DNA of 64,000 bases from Utricularia gibba (taxonomy: Eukaryota; Streptophyta; Magnoliopsida; Lamiales; Lentibulariaceae). Positions within the stretch are counted from its first letter, which is position 1; each line of letters starts with the position of its first letter. Below, in pieces: positions 37,301 to 48,419 of the stretch. The DNA lies in NCBI GenBank assembly GCA_002189035.1, contig NEEC01000014.1, forward strand, positions 2,854,501 through 2,918,500. The letters run 5' to 3'. Position numbers and translations under genes: made by a program. The notes under the pieces are model-generated. The model saw only the letters and a program-made list of their open reading frames with translations, did not search any database and was not told the origin of the DNA.

Positions 37301-38814
37301 CACTATTGGATGATCGAAAATTATATTTGATAAAAAGTACTAATTTTTTCCAGTGACGCATACAAATTGTTGCATATATTTGATAATCACATTTAAAAAA
37401 AGATTATCTTTGATATCTTGATTTCTAGGGTCAACATCAATTCATTCATATTGTAAATTTAAGATTTTTTTTAAAATTTTTATTTTTTAAAAACATTTTA
37501 AATTTTCTTAATTTTTTTTCGATTTTCTTTATTTTAAATGTTATTTGGGTGACTGGAAGTAATTTTATTAAAAAAAAAAGAAGATTATTCCCAAATATCC
37601 TTAAATGTCGTTATGCATGTTTAGAATAATGATTTTAAGCATAAATACTTTTTCAATCATCCATAGCCGCGACAAAGAATGCCTAGAGTCTTTCAAGGAC
37701 ATATACACACACGGGACTTCTTGTGCAAATAATGCGTGCTTGGGAATAACTTACTCTTTTTTTTTTTTTTTTGAGTCAAATTACTTTCAGCCGTACAAAA
37801 CAAATATTAAGAATATCTGAAAAATAATAAAAATTGAAAATTTTAAAAAATGAATTCAAAAAAATCAAAAATTTTGTAAATGACTCATTGAAAATTGAAA
37901 ATTTTCAAACAAAAACAAAAAAATTACAATTGCATGCACCTTTTGAGATGCATGGAAAATGAACACAAATTTTTGATATGTTTTTTTAAAAATTATTTCC
38001 TTTTTTAATGCATGATTTTTAACAATCAAAATGAACAAAAACTTTTGATATCATTTACTATTGTGGATGATTGGAAATATCAACAATGTTTTAAAATGTA
38101 ATTTCAACCAACCACCACAAGCATTATAATCATTTTTTAAAGTATAATACACAGTTATAAATTTCTAGGCACTCTAAATTGATGTTTAACCTATGTGAAA
38201 ATAAATAAAAAAATCGAGGGAAAAAATTAAAAAATACAAGCAGAAATACACAGTTATTGGATAATCATAATAATTGAATATAAAATATTAAAACTATCAT
38301 CAGCGGATTAAAACAATATTTATTATATCCTTTTTATCAATAAATATAAATAAATAAGAAGTATATTATATATAATATATAATCAATGTGTATTTAGATG
38401 ATAATAAATATTAAAATTCAAATGATGTAAAATGTTAATGTATAAAACATTAACGTATAAATACATTCAATGAATTTTACATTGAATGTATAAAATTCAA
38501 ATTAAAATTTTACCCTTCAATAAAAGGTTAATATCCTTTTTATTAAAATTCAAATGATGTAAAATGTTAATAAAAAGATGAAATTTTAAAGAAAAAATAG
38601 GTTAAATTGTCAATAAAAGCATGTATGTATTTTGTCAATGTATAATGAAATCAGGTAAATTTGCCAATTGCTCCAATCCTACATGCTGTGGGGCCCAATC
38701 TGATCCACAAAACGGTTAGGATTAAAGGTGTCCACAAGTTATAAAGCATTCATTACTTGAGAGTTGAGACTTGAGGGAAACCCTCAACAAACTAAGTAAA
38801 CCGAACTAAGTAAA
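34365..38814. other. AT-rich intergenic DNA with one unassigned open frame
   Basis: The part up to about 34600 is the Dof upstream region. Frame 34909-35166 (+) encodes 85 residues without a known domain and is not convincing. T-tracts occur at 35800-35820 and 37757-37772. A palindrome ACACCCATAA...TTATGGGTGTG lies at about 37203-37229. A perfect 30-base direct repeat occurs at 38410-38439 and 38542-38571. No gene is called. Confidence 0.35.
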
Positions 38815-39183
38815 CCGATATGCGACATTTCCTATGTCTTTCTCTCTCTTGTTGAAAGAAAGAAATGAAAGAGCTGATTTGCCACAAAGTTGATAATAGG
38901 TTGATCCTAGTTCTCCACATTAGTTCCTATAGAAATACAAAAGGGAAGCTCCTTATGTTATCCGCTTTGACATCTTAGTTACTGAGTGGCTAGGAAAAGA
39001 GAGGAATGGAATGCTCGAGTAGACAATCCAAGGGAGTTACGAAAGGCAGAAAGAAATGAAGGTTCAGGGGCATTGCGCCCATACGGAACCATTCTCCTGT
39101 TCTTACTGAGTTGGGAAAGAAAGGACATCAAAGACACAATGCAGGAACCTGCCCAGTTCTCACGGGTGTCCCAATGAAAGGAG
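38815..39183. other. GC-richer segment of possible organellar origin
   Basis: Composition jumps from the flanking AT-rich DNA. Phrases such as CTCTCTTGTTGAAAGAAAG and GCATTGCGCCCATACGG look to me like plant mitochondrial spacer sequence. It ends exactly where the Copia-2 LTR starts. This is recognition from memory and unverified. Confidence 0.25.
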
Positions 39184-39298
39184 TGTTGGATATTGAGAAA
39201 GAAATTAAAGATCAAATAAATCAATGCAACAGGAGTACCTATAAAGGAACAAAATCACCACCTTGGAATTTTGTGATTAAAAAACCTTGTGAGAAGAG

Positions 39299-40659
39299 TG
39301 ATAACACACATTTTTCCTGAAATTTATAACACAAAATAGCTATTTTTATTATGATTTGAGTTAGATAATATAGTTTTTAATGTTTTAGTGGTGTTTATGT
39401 TATTCTTGTGTGATTATGCTAAAAAGTGGACTAAATCCTTTGATTTAGTCCACAACTTTTGTTACTAATGTTTCAGTAAGTTTAGCAAGGAGATCATCAG
39501 AAAATCAGACGTGCAAACGTGTGGAACAAGTGAAAAAGGGCGCAAAATCCGGAGAAGGACAAAGAGCACTGTTCTGCTGCCACCGCAGTCTGCAAGTTTA
39601 GAACATGAACAGTACTAGTAGTCAGAAACAATGCAATGGAGTGAAGCAAAAGAAAAAGAAATTAATTTGAAAAAAGAAAGAGAGCGCGAAGAAACGAACA
39701 GCGAGGGGGACGCAAGGGGGTCTTCTTCCCCAACGGGAGAAACACCAACCAGAGGGGGAAGGGAGGCCTTCATCATCAAGAACAGCACCAGAGCCCAGTC
39801 CAGCACTACTGTTCAGGGCTATGAACAATAGATAGCGGGCGGAAAAACATTATCTATTTGCTTTCCGTTTTTCTGAACATTTCAAGTTTCTGCATTTGAC
39901 TTGTTACAATGTTTCTGCCATTTTGGCCAGCTTATGTGAATGAAATCGTGTTTTATTTCCAAAGCATGAGTGGCTAGAGTCTTAGGGATACCTTAAGGTG
40001 AAGGGTGTGGTGTTTGCTTAGGGTTAATGATGAAATTTATGTGTATTCCTTAACTCTTATTTCTAACAAACCATGGGTAGACCTAAGGATGGAAACAAGT
40101 AGTTTCACAACTTAGAAGCTTGGTTTAGAGGTAGACCAACAAACCAAGATGGGAGCAGTCGGTGTTAGTCCAGGGTAGAACCAGTAGAACCGGGTAGACC
40201 TAGTTCTATATACCTTGTATGCGGGCAGACCTAATTGCAATGTTGGTTATGATATTGGGGACTAGCTTAAGCCAAAAATATGATGAATGACCTGGGTAGA
40301 CCTAGGTTATTCGAAGTTGTGAGTGTAGGAAGATAATAAATTGAGTTAGGAAGCTTAGCATAACACCACTCACAGACCCTTAAGGCATTCTCGTATTAGT
40401 TTGAGTCAAAACCAGTACCTGTTACCTTAGCGTAGAAACTTGATATTGCTTACCTACCTTGTTTACTGAACTTGTTTACCACTGTTAGTCCGAGCTTAGA
40501 CTAAAATACTTAGCAATCACAAGCTCTTCGTGATCGACCCCGATATCCACTATACAAGTTTTCCAAATTTGTATTTTGTGTAGATTAGGGATTATAAATT
40601 TATTTGATACGGATTTTCTATTTTTATTTACAACGATAATAGGAAATTCCCGTTTATCA
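39299..40659 (+). mobile_element. S3: solo LTR of family S inserted in the Copia-2 5' LTR
   Basis: A 1361-base unit from TGATAACACACA to CGTTTATCA. Flanks are AAGAG at 39294-39298 and AAGAG at 40660-40664, a perfect 5-base target duplication. In the Copia-2 3' LTR the same AAGAG occurs once with no insertion, which confirms the empty site. It carries a hairpin at 39425-39452 (GTGGACTAAATC, CTTT, GATTTAGTCCAC). Confidence 0.92.
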
Positions 40660-41097
40660 AAGAGTTTAAAAAACCATGAGCTTTGCACAAGAAATCGGAT
40701 CATATCACTTAAAAACCACAGAGCAATGGCTATTTGTATAAACAACTATCTTCAAATATTTCACGCAATACATATTAATATTTTACCAAGAAATCAATAC
40801 ACAAGCAGCAGTAAAAAATACTTCAATCTCAATAAAACTTCTTGTAATAGCAAGAGCCATAAGTGAGGGTTCTACACAATATTTTTCAAACAAGTCTTCA
40901 CAAATCCTCTATGATTCAAGCAATTCTAAGCCCTTTCTCTCAAAACCCAAACACTATACAAATCTCTATTTCTCCTTAGATTTCTAATATGCTAAACCTG
41001 ACGTAAACCCACAAGCCTTCACAAGCAATCTTATGAAATATTAAGTGTGTCATCAGAATTTATCTCTTCAAAATGTCTTCTTGAACACTAACACCTC

Positions 41098-43072
41098 CCA
41101 TTTTTACTAGTGCTGACTATGAAGTATGGGCCAAGAGGATGATCAATTTTTTGCTTGACATAGGAATGTGAGAAGTTTTCCATGAAAAAAAACTCAAAAT
41201 CCAACTGAGGAACAACAAACCGCTTGGAAAGCAAAATTGCATAGAGCTACAAGCATTCTGAATTCATTACTCAGTAGAGATGCATACAAATTAATTATAA
41301 ACTCAAGATCTCCTCTACCATCATGGAAAATCTTAATGACTCATTATGGTATGGATGATAAAATACAAGAATGAGAAAAGAACCATTTTTGAAAAATATA
41401 TGACAACATCTCTATATCTCCAAGTCAATCTATTGTACAATTTGCTGAATCTCTAACCAAGTTAATATATGATCTAAAACAGTTAGGAGAGCACATTGCT
41501 GAAAATAGAATATGCTCCAAAATTATAGAATTATTACATGAGGAGTATTCAAGTGACGTTGATTCCTTTATTCCAGATGGAAGAATACATTTAATGAGCT
41601 CCAAACACTTGCTTGCTGGACTTGTAGGCCTGGAAAGCAAGAGGAAAACAAGATATTCTCTAACTCCAAAGAAAGCACGTGATATTTCCATCAAGGTTCA
41701 GCAAGAAAATGGAAGAGTTTATGATGAAAATGCAGTGCAATTTTTGACTTACAACAAATCAGAAGAAAGAGGATTGTTTGCTCCTTACCCTTTCTGCAAG
41801 TAGAAGAATCATCAAGCCATAAATTGTTTTTAGCATCCAAAGGCTAAGTGTAGTTTAGTGTAAAGTGATAGGGCGTGTGGAAAGGAAGTCTATTGAAGCG
41901 ATACCTGCAAATGAGTGGAAAACTTGTTGAAGAAATCATTTCTTAATTGAAAGATGTAAACTTATATGATGATTCTAATATGAAGCTTAAGCTCTACTCA
42001 TTGTATCATAAAACATTAATAACCATATTCATAAGCTTACAAAAGCAAGGAATTTGGATGATTGGCAATAGATGCAATCATCACTTAATTAATGATCGAA
42101 TCATATTTACCACATACTCAACTTTACTGATCAAGGCCATAGAAATAGCAGATTAAAACTTCCAAGTCAAGGGTAGTGGAGGTGTCTGTATAGAAACTCC
42201 AAACTGACTTCTTAAAATCAAAGACGCCTTTTTTGTGCCTAATGCCTCTCATAATCTCATAAGCGCAAAAAAGTTTGTTGAAAAAGGATTGATGATTCAC
42301 TTAGGATACAATGAAACCCGCAAGGGATATAGAATTCCCAATCTTAATACCAACAAGATAGAAATCATTCGAGATGTGACTTGGATGAGAGAAAAACACA
42401 GATGGACAGATTGTAACTTACAATATAAAAATCAGAGAGCAAGGAAACTAACACTCAAGAATATATTTGAAAATTATCAGAGGTTTTGTATACTTGGCTG
42501 CTACGAGACCAAATATCACATTTATTGTTTCTTACTTATTTAATTTTATGCAGCACCTTCAAATTGTAAAAATTATAAAAAGATATATAAATTTGGTAAT
42601 GTATTATAAAAAGAGAACTAATGCAAATCTCCAAGGGTTGGTTGACTCATGTGATGAAGGAAATTGCAAATCAACTATGATAAACAACCTTTGTTTGGAA
42701 TAACAAAAAAACAAGAAGTTGTGGCTTAATCTTATGCTGAAGCTAAGCATTTAGCTAGAGCCACTACAACAAATTATTCTCAATGATTAATACAATTATG
42801 TGAATCTGAAAATCCCAATCAAGAAACTAGTGATGTTGAAATCTGACAACAAATCAGTTATTAGTATTGCATAAAACCCAATGATATTCAGTAAAATATC
42901 ATGTTCTTCAAGAATATGTAAAAGAAGACTCTATAAATATGAAATATGTATCTTCTGAAGATATGTATTATTACCAAGTGCCTCTTTCTTTGAACAAATG
43001 AGAGAGCTTCTTGGATTGAGAGTCAATCCTACAAAAAGTGTTTTTGGTCATCAATTACTCCCTCAAGGGGGA
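41098..43072 (+). pseudogene. Copia-2 gag-pol remnant
   Basis: Near 41098-41150 it reads PIFTSADYEVWAKRM, the start of Copia gag. Around 41440-41800 further gag helices are followed by a decayed zinc knuckle (NHQAINCF). Around 42055-42100 WMIGNRCNHHLINDR replaces the protease WxxDSG motif, so the active Asp is lost. About 42233-42300 reads VPNASHNLISAKKFVEKGL, typical of the region before integrase. Integrase and most of RT are absent. About 42480-42560 reads LAATRPNITFIVSYL, the RT end, then SSAEAKHLARATT of RNase H and a tail to 43072. Many stops. Confidence 0.8.
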
Positions 43073-43073
43073 A

Positions 43074-43260
43074 TGTTAAATGTTAAGGAAGAAATTAAAG
43101 ATCAAACAAATCAATGCAATAAAAATGATAACAAAGGAATAGAATCAATACTATGGAAGTTTGTAATGAAAAAGCCTTGTGAGAAGAGTTGAAAGTTATT
43201 CAACGACTATTTGCACAAATGGTTAACTACATATATTTCAAGTAATCAATACAAAACTAA
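43074..43260 (+). repeat. Copia-2 3' LTR, partial
   Basis: Begins TGTTAAATGTTAAGG right after the polypurine tract and matches the 5' LTR to the GTGAGAAGAG block, with weaker similarity beyond (a TTTGCACAA block is shared). The end is not defined. Confidence 0.6.
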
Positions 43261-43990
43261 TGGTAAAAATCCTTTTTCCTTTAAAAAATTAATTATTCAT
43301 GACATTGATAATCTACTAATAAATGTTGTATATATGGATAAGACATAACCACTGAAAATACCTACATTCATTATTGAATAATGAGCATAAACGTAGTGTA
43401 AGTTATTTTATACTTTAATCGATGTATACTAATGATATTCATTTTTTCACCAACATCCCATGTTTCTGCCTACAATTGTATTAAAACATTTATAACTTTG
43501 TAGTAAACATGTACATTAAATAATTGACTATATTCTTTTAAGTTATAAAATTGAGAACTTATATTTAGTTAAGATATAAATCAATATTCTGATACTAAAA
43601 TGTGTATTGATTGAAGTTTCACCATCATGAAATTTAAAACATACGTTGGATTTAGGATAATGTTAGAATGTTCAAAAATTTAGAATGCTTTTTAAATAAT
43701 ACATCATTTAGAAATTTTTTTATAATAATGAAACATGGAATACAAGAATTCATGTTTCAATTTATATCAATTTTATGTTTGTTTATTATTTTATGCATAT
43801 ATCACCGTCAATCTCTAATAATCAAAAAATAGAAAAACATAACAAATAACTATTTATCTATATTTTAAATAAAATACTTTATATACTTTATGAGATTTAT
43901 TGACTACACATCTTAACATTAAGAATTGTATATCATTTCATATCTTTCATTAATTAATAACATTAATTCAAATGGATGGTCAGGTGAGGT
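43261..43990. other. AT-rich, no gene seen
   Basis: No coding frame, repeat end or RNA gene was supported. Confidence 0.4.
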
Positions 43991-43994
43991 GTGA

Positions 43995-45125
43995 TGGTGA
44001 TTCTGCAAGTATACAAAAATCGTCGAAGTAATAAAATAAGATTGTATCAACAGGAAATTGTTATTAGAGTTTTCTTTTCAAACAAAGATTCAAAAAGACT
44101 GAAAACAAAAGAAAAATTTGGTTTTGAAGACAATAAGAAAAGTGACATTGGACCTAAGATCCACCTTACTTGAAACTCGCCCTTATATGTGTGCAAACTT
44201 TGAGAACTGACCTGCTTGCACAAGCTTTGAGAGTGTTATGTTAAAATAGTGCTACTCGTGACCGTTATAGCACCGTCCCTTGTTTTGTGGGATTATGTAA
44301 TTAACCATGCCACCAGAGCCCTTTTAGCTCTTATGATAACCTATGTTTTCCCTACACCCAAATCTAACCCCCACACCTCACACCTCGCAGACAGATTAGA
44401 CAGAATGTATCTTACCAACGATGTCCAATTGAGCCCTTCTCCTTAGGTGCTTGAGGCCAACCTTTGATTCTTCCACACTCCTTTAGGGCTATATGATACT
44501 AAATATCACGTTGGTAAAGAAAACGTTGCGAAAAACAAAATTAGACCTCAATTTAAATGTTGAAAACCATAGTAAAACAGTCACACGTATAGGACTTGCG
44601 CAACCAAGGCTTCATCGCAGATCCTCAGCCGCAAGCGCCTATACGCGCAGATTCGACTCTAACATGAAAATCGACACGAAAATAGCAAAAATACAAAGGA
44701 AAAGTGGTCAAAGGACGTCTCTGATAGTTGAGATAGTAGGGTATTTATAAGAGATTAGATTCAAGTTTTCGTATTGAGCTTATTCGATAGGCTTGGATAA
44801 GATCTTTTATCCAAATCTTCGAAAATTATCTTCATATCTCTATCTTATCCACAGATCTTGGACCAAATCTTTATCGTTTGACCGAGTCTTGGGTTGAGAT
44901 TCGTGACCCATCAAGTCCATAATTTGGTGGGTTTTTATTTCTCCTCAAATTGATCCAAAAGTAACTTAAAAATCCACAAAATATACTCTCTCCAAAAATA
45001 TCAAATTAATGTGAAAGATACAAAATCAATTGAAAATAATGAGAAAGTGCAGATAAGTAAAAACAACACTCAAGAGTAATGAAAGAACATGTTTTGGAAT
45101 GATACAAAATCACTTATTAAGGTGT
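43995..45125 (-). mobile_element. LTR-like repeat, family 'R', reverse orientation
   Basis: The reverse complement of 43995-44580 matches 17626-18270 through several blocks, ending in CTTGCAGAATCACCATCAC at the low-coordinate side. The remainder, to about 45125, looks like the upstream part of the same LTR: a TATA-like CTTATAAATACCC at about 44737-44750 on the minus strand, and a TG-type start near 45112 (TGATTTTGTATCATTCC). No internal coding region, so it is perhaps a solo LTR. The ends are approximate. Confidence 0.5.
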
Positions 45126-45129
45126 ACCA

Positions 45130-45748
45130 TAAAAATGGTTGTAATCTAATTTTATATATATATGTATTAAAATATTATTTATTAATCCTTTTAGTAATTA
45201 CAAATGATATCATATTTGATATTTCTAATCATTGTCACATAATATAAACAAAAATATAATAAAAAACATATTATTTACATTTATGTAATTCCTAAAAAAT
45301 ATATGCTAATATTTTAGAAATAATATATATTTTTGAAAATATTTATCTAACTTAATTATATGCACTAATTTTTTAAAAACTCAATAAATCTTCTAAGGCT
45401 TATGACCCTTCATTTGGAGATTTATTACATTTACTCCATATTAAATTTTGATTATTGCTTTATTTAAAGATTTAAATAAAATATTGAAGATATCTTGTAA
45501 AATTTTTATTCTATATTTTTAATTATTATTTCATAATTAAAAATTAAAGAAAAAGTTTGTTTTGAATTAGTGGATTTTTCAATTTTGTTTCTAGAATAAG
45601 GAATACTTTGCAAAATTAAACTAAAAATGTAATATTTGACTAATATATTTCTAAAATAACGCAAATTTTGCCAAAAAAGCACACTCGGCTATCGCCGCAG
45701 AGTGTTGATGAAAATGAAATAGTGGATAAATTCAGGGAGCCAAAGTGC
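45130..45748. other. AT-rich 3' flank of HSC70
   Basis: No gene. The part next to 45748 is the probable 3' UTR of HSC70 on the minus strand. The rest is low-complexity A/T. Confidence 0.4.
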
Positions 45749-48191
45749 TTAATCCACCTCCTCGATCTTGGGACCAGCACCACCGGCGCCGCTGGGAGCA
45801 GGACCATCGTCTTCCATGGGAACATCACCACCGGCGTCTTGGTACATCTTGGCAATGATGGGGTTGCAGATGCTCTCCAGCTCCTTCATCTTGTCCTCAA
45901 ACTCATCAGCCTCAGCGAGCTGGTTCCCATCCAGCCATTGGATGGTGGCGTCGATGGAATCTTCGATCTTCTTCTTGTCAGCAGCAGGGAGTTTGGAGGC
46001 GATCTTTTCATCCTTGACAGTGTTCCTCATATTGTAGGCGTAGTTCTCCAAGGCATTCTTGGCTTCCACCTTCTTCTTATGCTCCTCGTCCTCAGACTTG
46101 TACTTCTCGGCTTCCTGGACCATCTTCTCAATTTCTTCCTTTGAGAGCCTGCCCTTGTCGTTGGTGATGGTGATCTTGTTCTTCTGTCCGGTTGTCTTGT
46201 CCTCGGCGGACACATTGAGGATACCATTGGCATCGATATCAAAGCACACAGTGATTTGAGGAACTCCTCTGGGAGCAGGTGGGATGCCCGAGAGCTCAAA
46301 TTTACCAAGCAAGTTGTTGTCCCTGGTCCTGGTTCTCTCTCCTTCGTAGACCTGGATAAGGACTCCAGGCTGATTGTCGGAGTAGGTTGAGAACACCTGC
46401 TCCTTCTTGGTTGGGATGGTGGTGTTTCTCGGGATCAGGACAGTCATAACACCACCGGCGGTTTCAAGACCAAGCGAAAGGGGAGTGACATCCAGAAGCA
46501 GCAGATCCTGCACCTTTTCATTACCCTCGCCACTCAATATCGCAGCCTGCACGGCAGCTCCATATGCAACTGCTTCATCAGGGTTGATACTCTTGCAAAG
46601 TTCCTTGCCATTGAAAAAGTCCTGCAGCAATTGTTGAACCTTGGGGATCCTAGTGGATCCACCAACTAGAACAACATCGTGCACCGTGCTTTTGTCCATT
46701 TTGGCATCCCTTAAACACTTTTCAACTGGTTCCATGCACTTTCTAAACAAGTCCATGTTGAGCTCCTCAAATCTAGCACGAGTAATGGTCGTGTAGAAGT
46801 CAATACCCTCATACAGGGAATCAATCTCAATGGTTGTCTGAGCTGTGGAAGAGAGCGTTCTTTTTGCCCTCTCACAAGATGTCCTCAACCTCCTAAGGGC
46901 CCTAGGATTACCGCTGATGTCTTTCTTGCTCTTTCTCTTGAACTCCTGAACAAAGTGATTAACCATCCTGTTGTCAAAGTCCTCACCACCAAGGTGAGTG
47001 TCTCCGGCAGTAGCCTTCACTTCAAAAATACCCTCCTCAATGGTCAAGAGGGAAACATCAAAGGTGCCACCACCGAGATCGAAAATCAAAACGTTCTTCT
47101 CACCAACACTGGTTGCCTTCTTGTCCAATCCATAAGCAATTGCAGCAGCGGTAGGCTCATTAATAATACGCATAACATTAAGACCAGAAATGACACCTGC
47201 ATCCTTGGTGGCTTGACGCTGCGAGTCATTGAAATACGCAGGAACGGTAACCACTGCGTTCTTCACAGTTGAACCAAGGTATGCCTCTGCAATCTCCTTC
47301 ATTTTCATCAAAACCATGGACGAAATTTCCTCAGCAGAAAATTGCTTATCCTCGCCCTTGTAGTTCACAACAATCATCGGCTTGTCACCAGGCCCAGAAA
47401 CAACCCTGAAAGGCCACAGTTTGATGTCACTTTGGACGGAGCCATCAGTAAATCTTCTTCCAATCAACCGCTTTGCATCTATAGAGAAAAAAAAAAACAT
47501 TGAAAACATCCAATATTTAACTGATACATATAGAAGGGCTTACATCATACAGCGTAAATCACGATGTTCTAATTTATCAGAAAATGTCAAGATGTAGCAT
47601 GAAAAAAAAAGTGAAGAGTTTAAATCATGCGTACAGAGACGAACATAAGGCCATCGTCTATTATTAGCAATCAAAAACCCACAAATATAAGCACGGAAAA
47701 ACCCTGAACAACACCCAGCATCCACACCTAGATACATCTAACCGAATTGGAAACTTACATGAACGGTGATAAATATCTACATAAAAACGTTGGCATAAAG
47801 AGCCAAAGATTAGCATCAATGAAGCGCATCTGGATGTTATTTCTCAGAAGATACAGATCCAGCTTTCAGATAAGCATGACAAACAGGTTCTTCTTTAATG
47901 GAAAAGGTAGAAAGATTGAGAAGCGAAACACCACGAGACATTGACGCTCATCAGGATCTAAAAGAGGAGATGCTTACCGAAGACGGTGTTGGTTGGGTTC
48001 ATGGCAACCTGATTCTTCGCAGCATCCCCGATCAGCCTCTCGGAATCAGTGAAAGCGACGTACGACGGCGTCGTCCTGTTTCCCTGGTCGTTAGCGATGA
48101 TTTCGACGCGATCGTGCTGCCATACGCCGACGCAAGAGTAAGTGGTTCCAAGATCGATGCCGATCGCCGGCCCTTCTCCCTTACCCGCCAT
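45749..48191 (-). CDS. HSC70: Cytosolic heat shock cognate 70 kDa protein (HSP70 chaperone)
   Basis: ATP-dependent chaperone of cytosol and nucleus, working with J-domain proteins and nucleotide-exchange factors. Two exons on the minus strand: 48191-47978 and 47478-45749, intron 499 bases, phase 1 inside the Asp codon before AKRLIGRRF, the conserved plant HSC70 intron place. The product is 647 residues, normal length. The N-terminus is [20 protein letters not shown], with the phosphate-1 loop [24 protein letters not shown] is phosphate 2, [14 protein letters not shown] the adenosine site. The substrate domain follows, then a lid and Gly-rich tail. The C-terminal EEVD binds TPR co-chaperones and marks the cytosolic class. 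No defect is seen. Exon GC content is much higher than the flanks. Confidence 0.97.
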
Positions 48192-48279
48192 AGAATTGTC
48201 GACAAAGACGGCAAACACAAAGAGAGCCGTAAAACGAGATCGAGACTTGGAGGAGTTTCAAACATTTGGAGGAGCGGCT

Positions 48280-48367
48280 GTAAATATAATGCAAACCGTG
48301 TATTCTAGAATGTTCTCAAACCCTAGCGGCTGGCTACGGTATCAGTCGATGGGTTTATTATTATTGG
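48280..48367 (-). promoter_or_regulatory. HSC70 promoter: TATA-like box, heat-shock element, telo-box, CCAAT box
   Basis: On the minus strand, moving away from the gene: TATATTTA (48287-48280); a perfect three-unit heat-shock element GAA-2-TTC-2-GAA (48315-48303, the HSF binding pattern); AAACCCTA on the plus strand at 48318-48325 (telo-box); and CCAAT at 48367-48363. The ATG lies 89 bases from the TATA-like box. This suggests basal plus heat-inducible expression. Confidence 0.7.
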
Positions 48368-48419
48368 CTAGTGCTGAACATTGGATGTCCTCCTCAACAA
48401 TTACCTTAGTTTAAGCCCT

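Larger units (their letters stand above)
39184..43260 (+). mobile_element. Copia-2: degenerate Ty1/Copia element with nested solo LTR
   Basis: The 5' LTR begins TGTTGGATATTGAG at 39184 and is interrupted at 39298 by S3. It resumes at 40665 and ends near 41040. Coding remnants run 41098-43070. The polypurine tract CAAGGGGGAA (43064-43073) precedes the 3' LTR at 43074 (TGTTAAATGTTAAGG). The LTR starts match over GAAATTAAAGATCAAA, AATCAATGCAA and CCTTGTGAGAAGAG. The 3' LTR similarity fades after about 43230, so it is truncated or diverged. Confidence 0.75.

Noticed and set aside
45668-46144. 158-residue plus-strand open frame
   Set aside because: Antisense shadow of the HSC70 coding exon; sequence shows the reverse of conserved chaperone codons.
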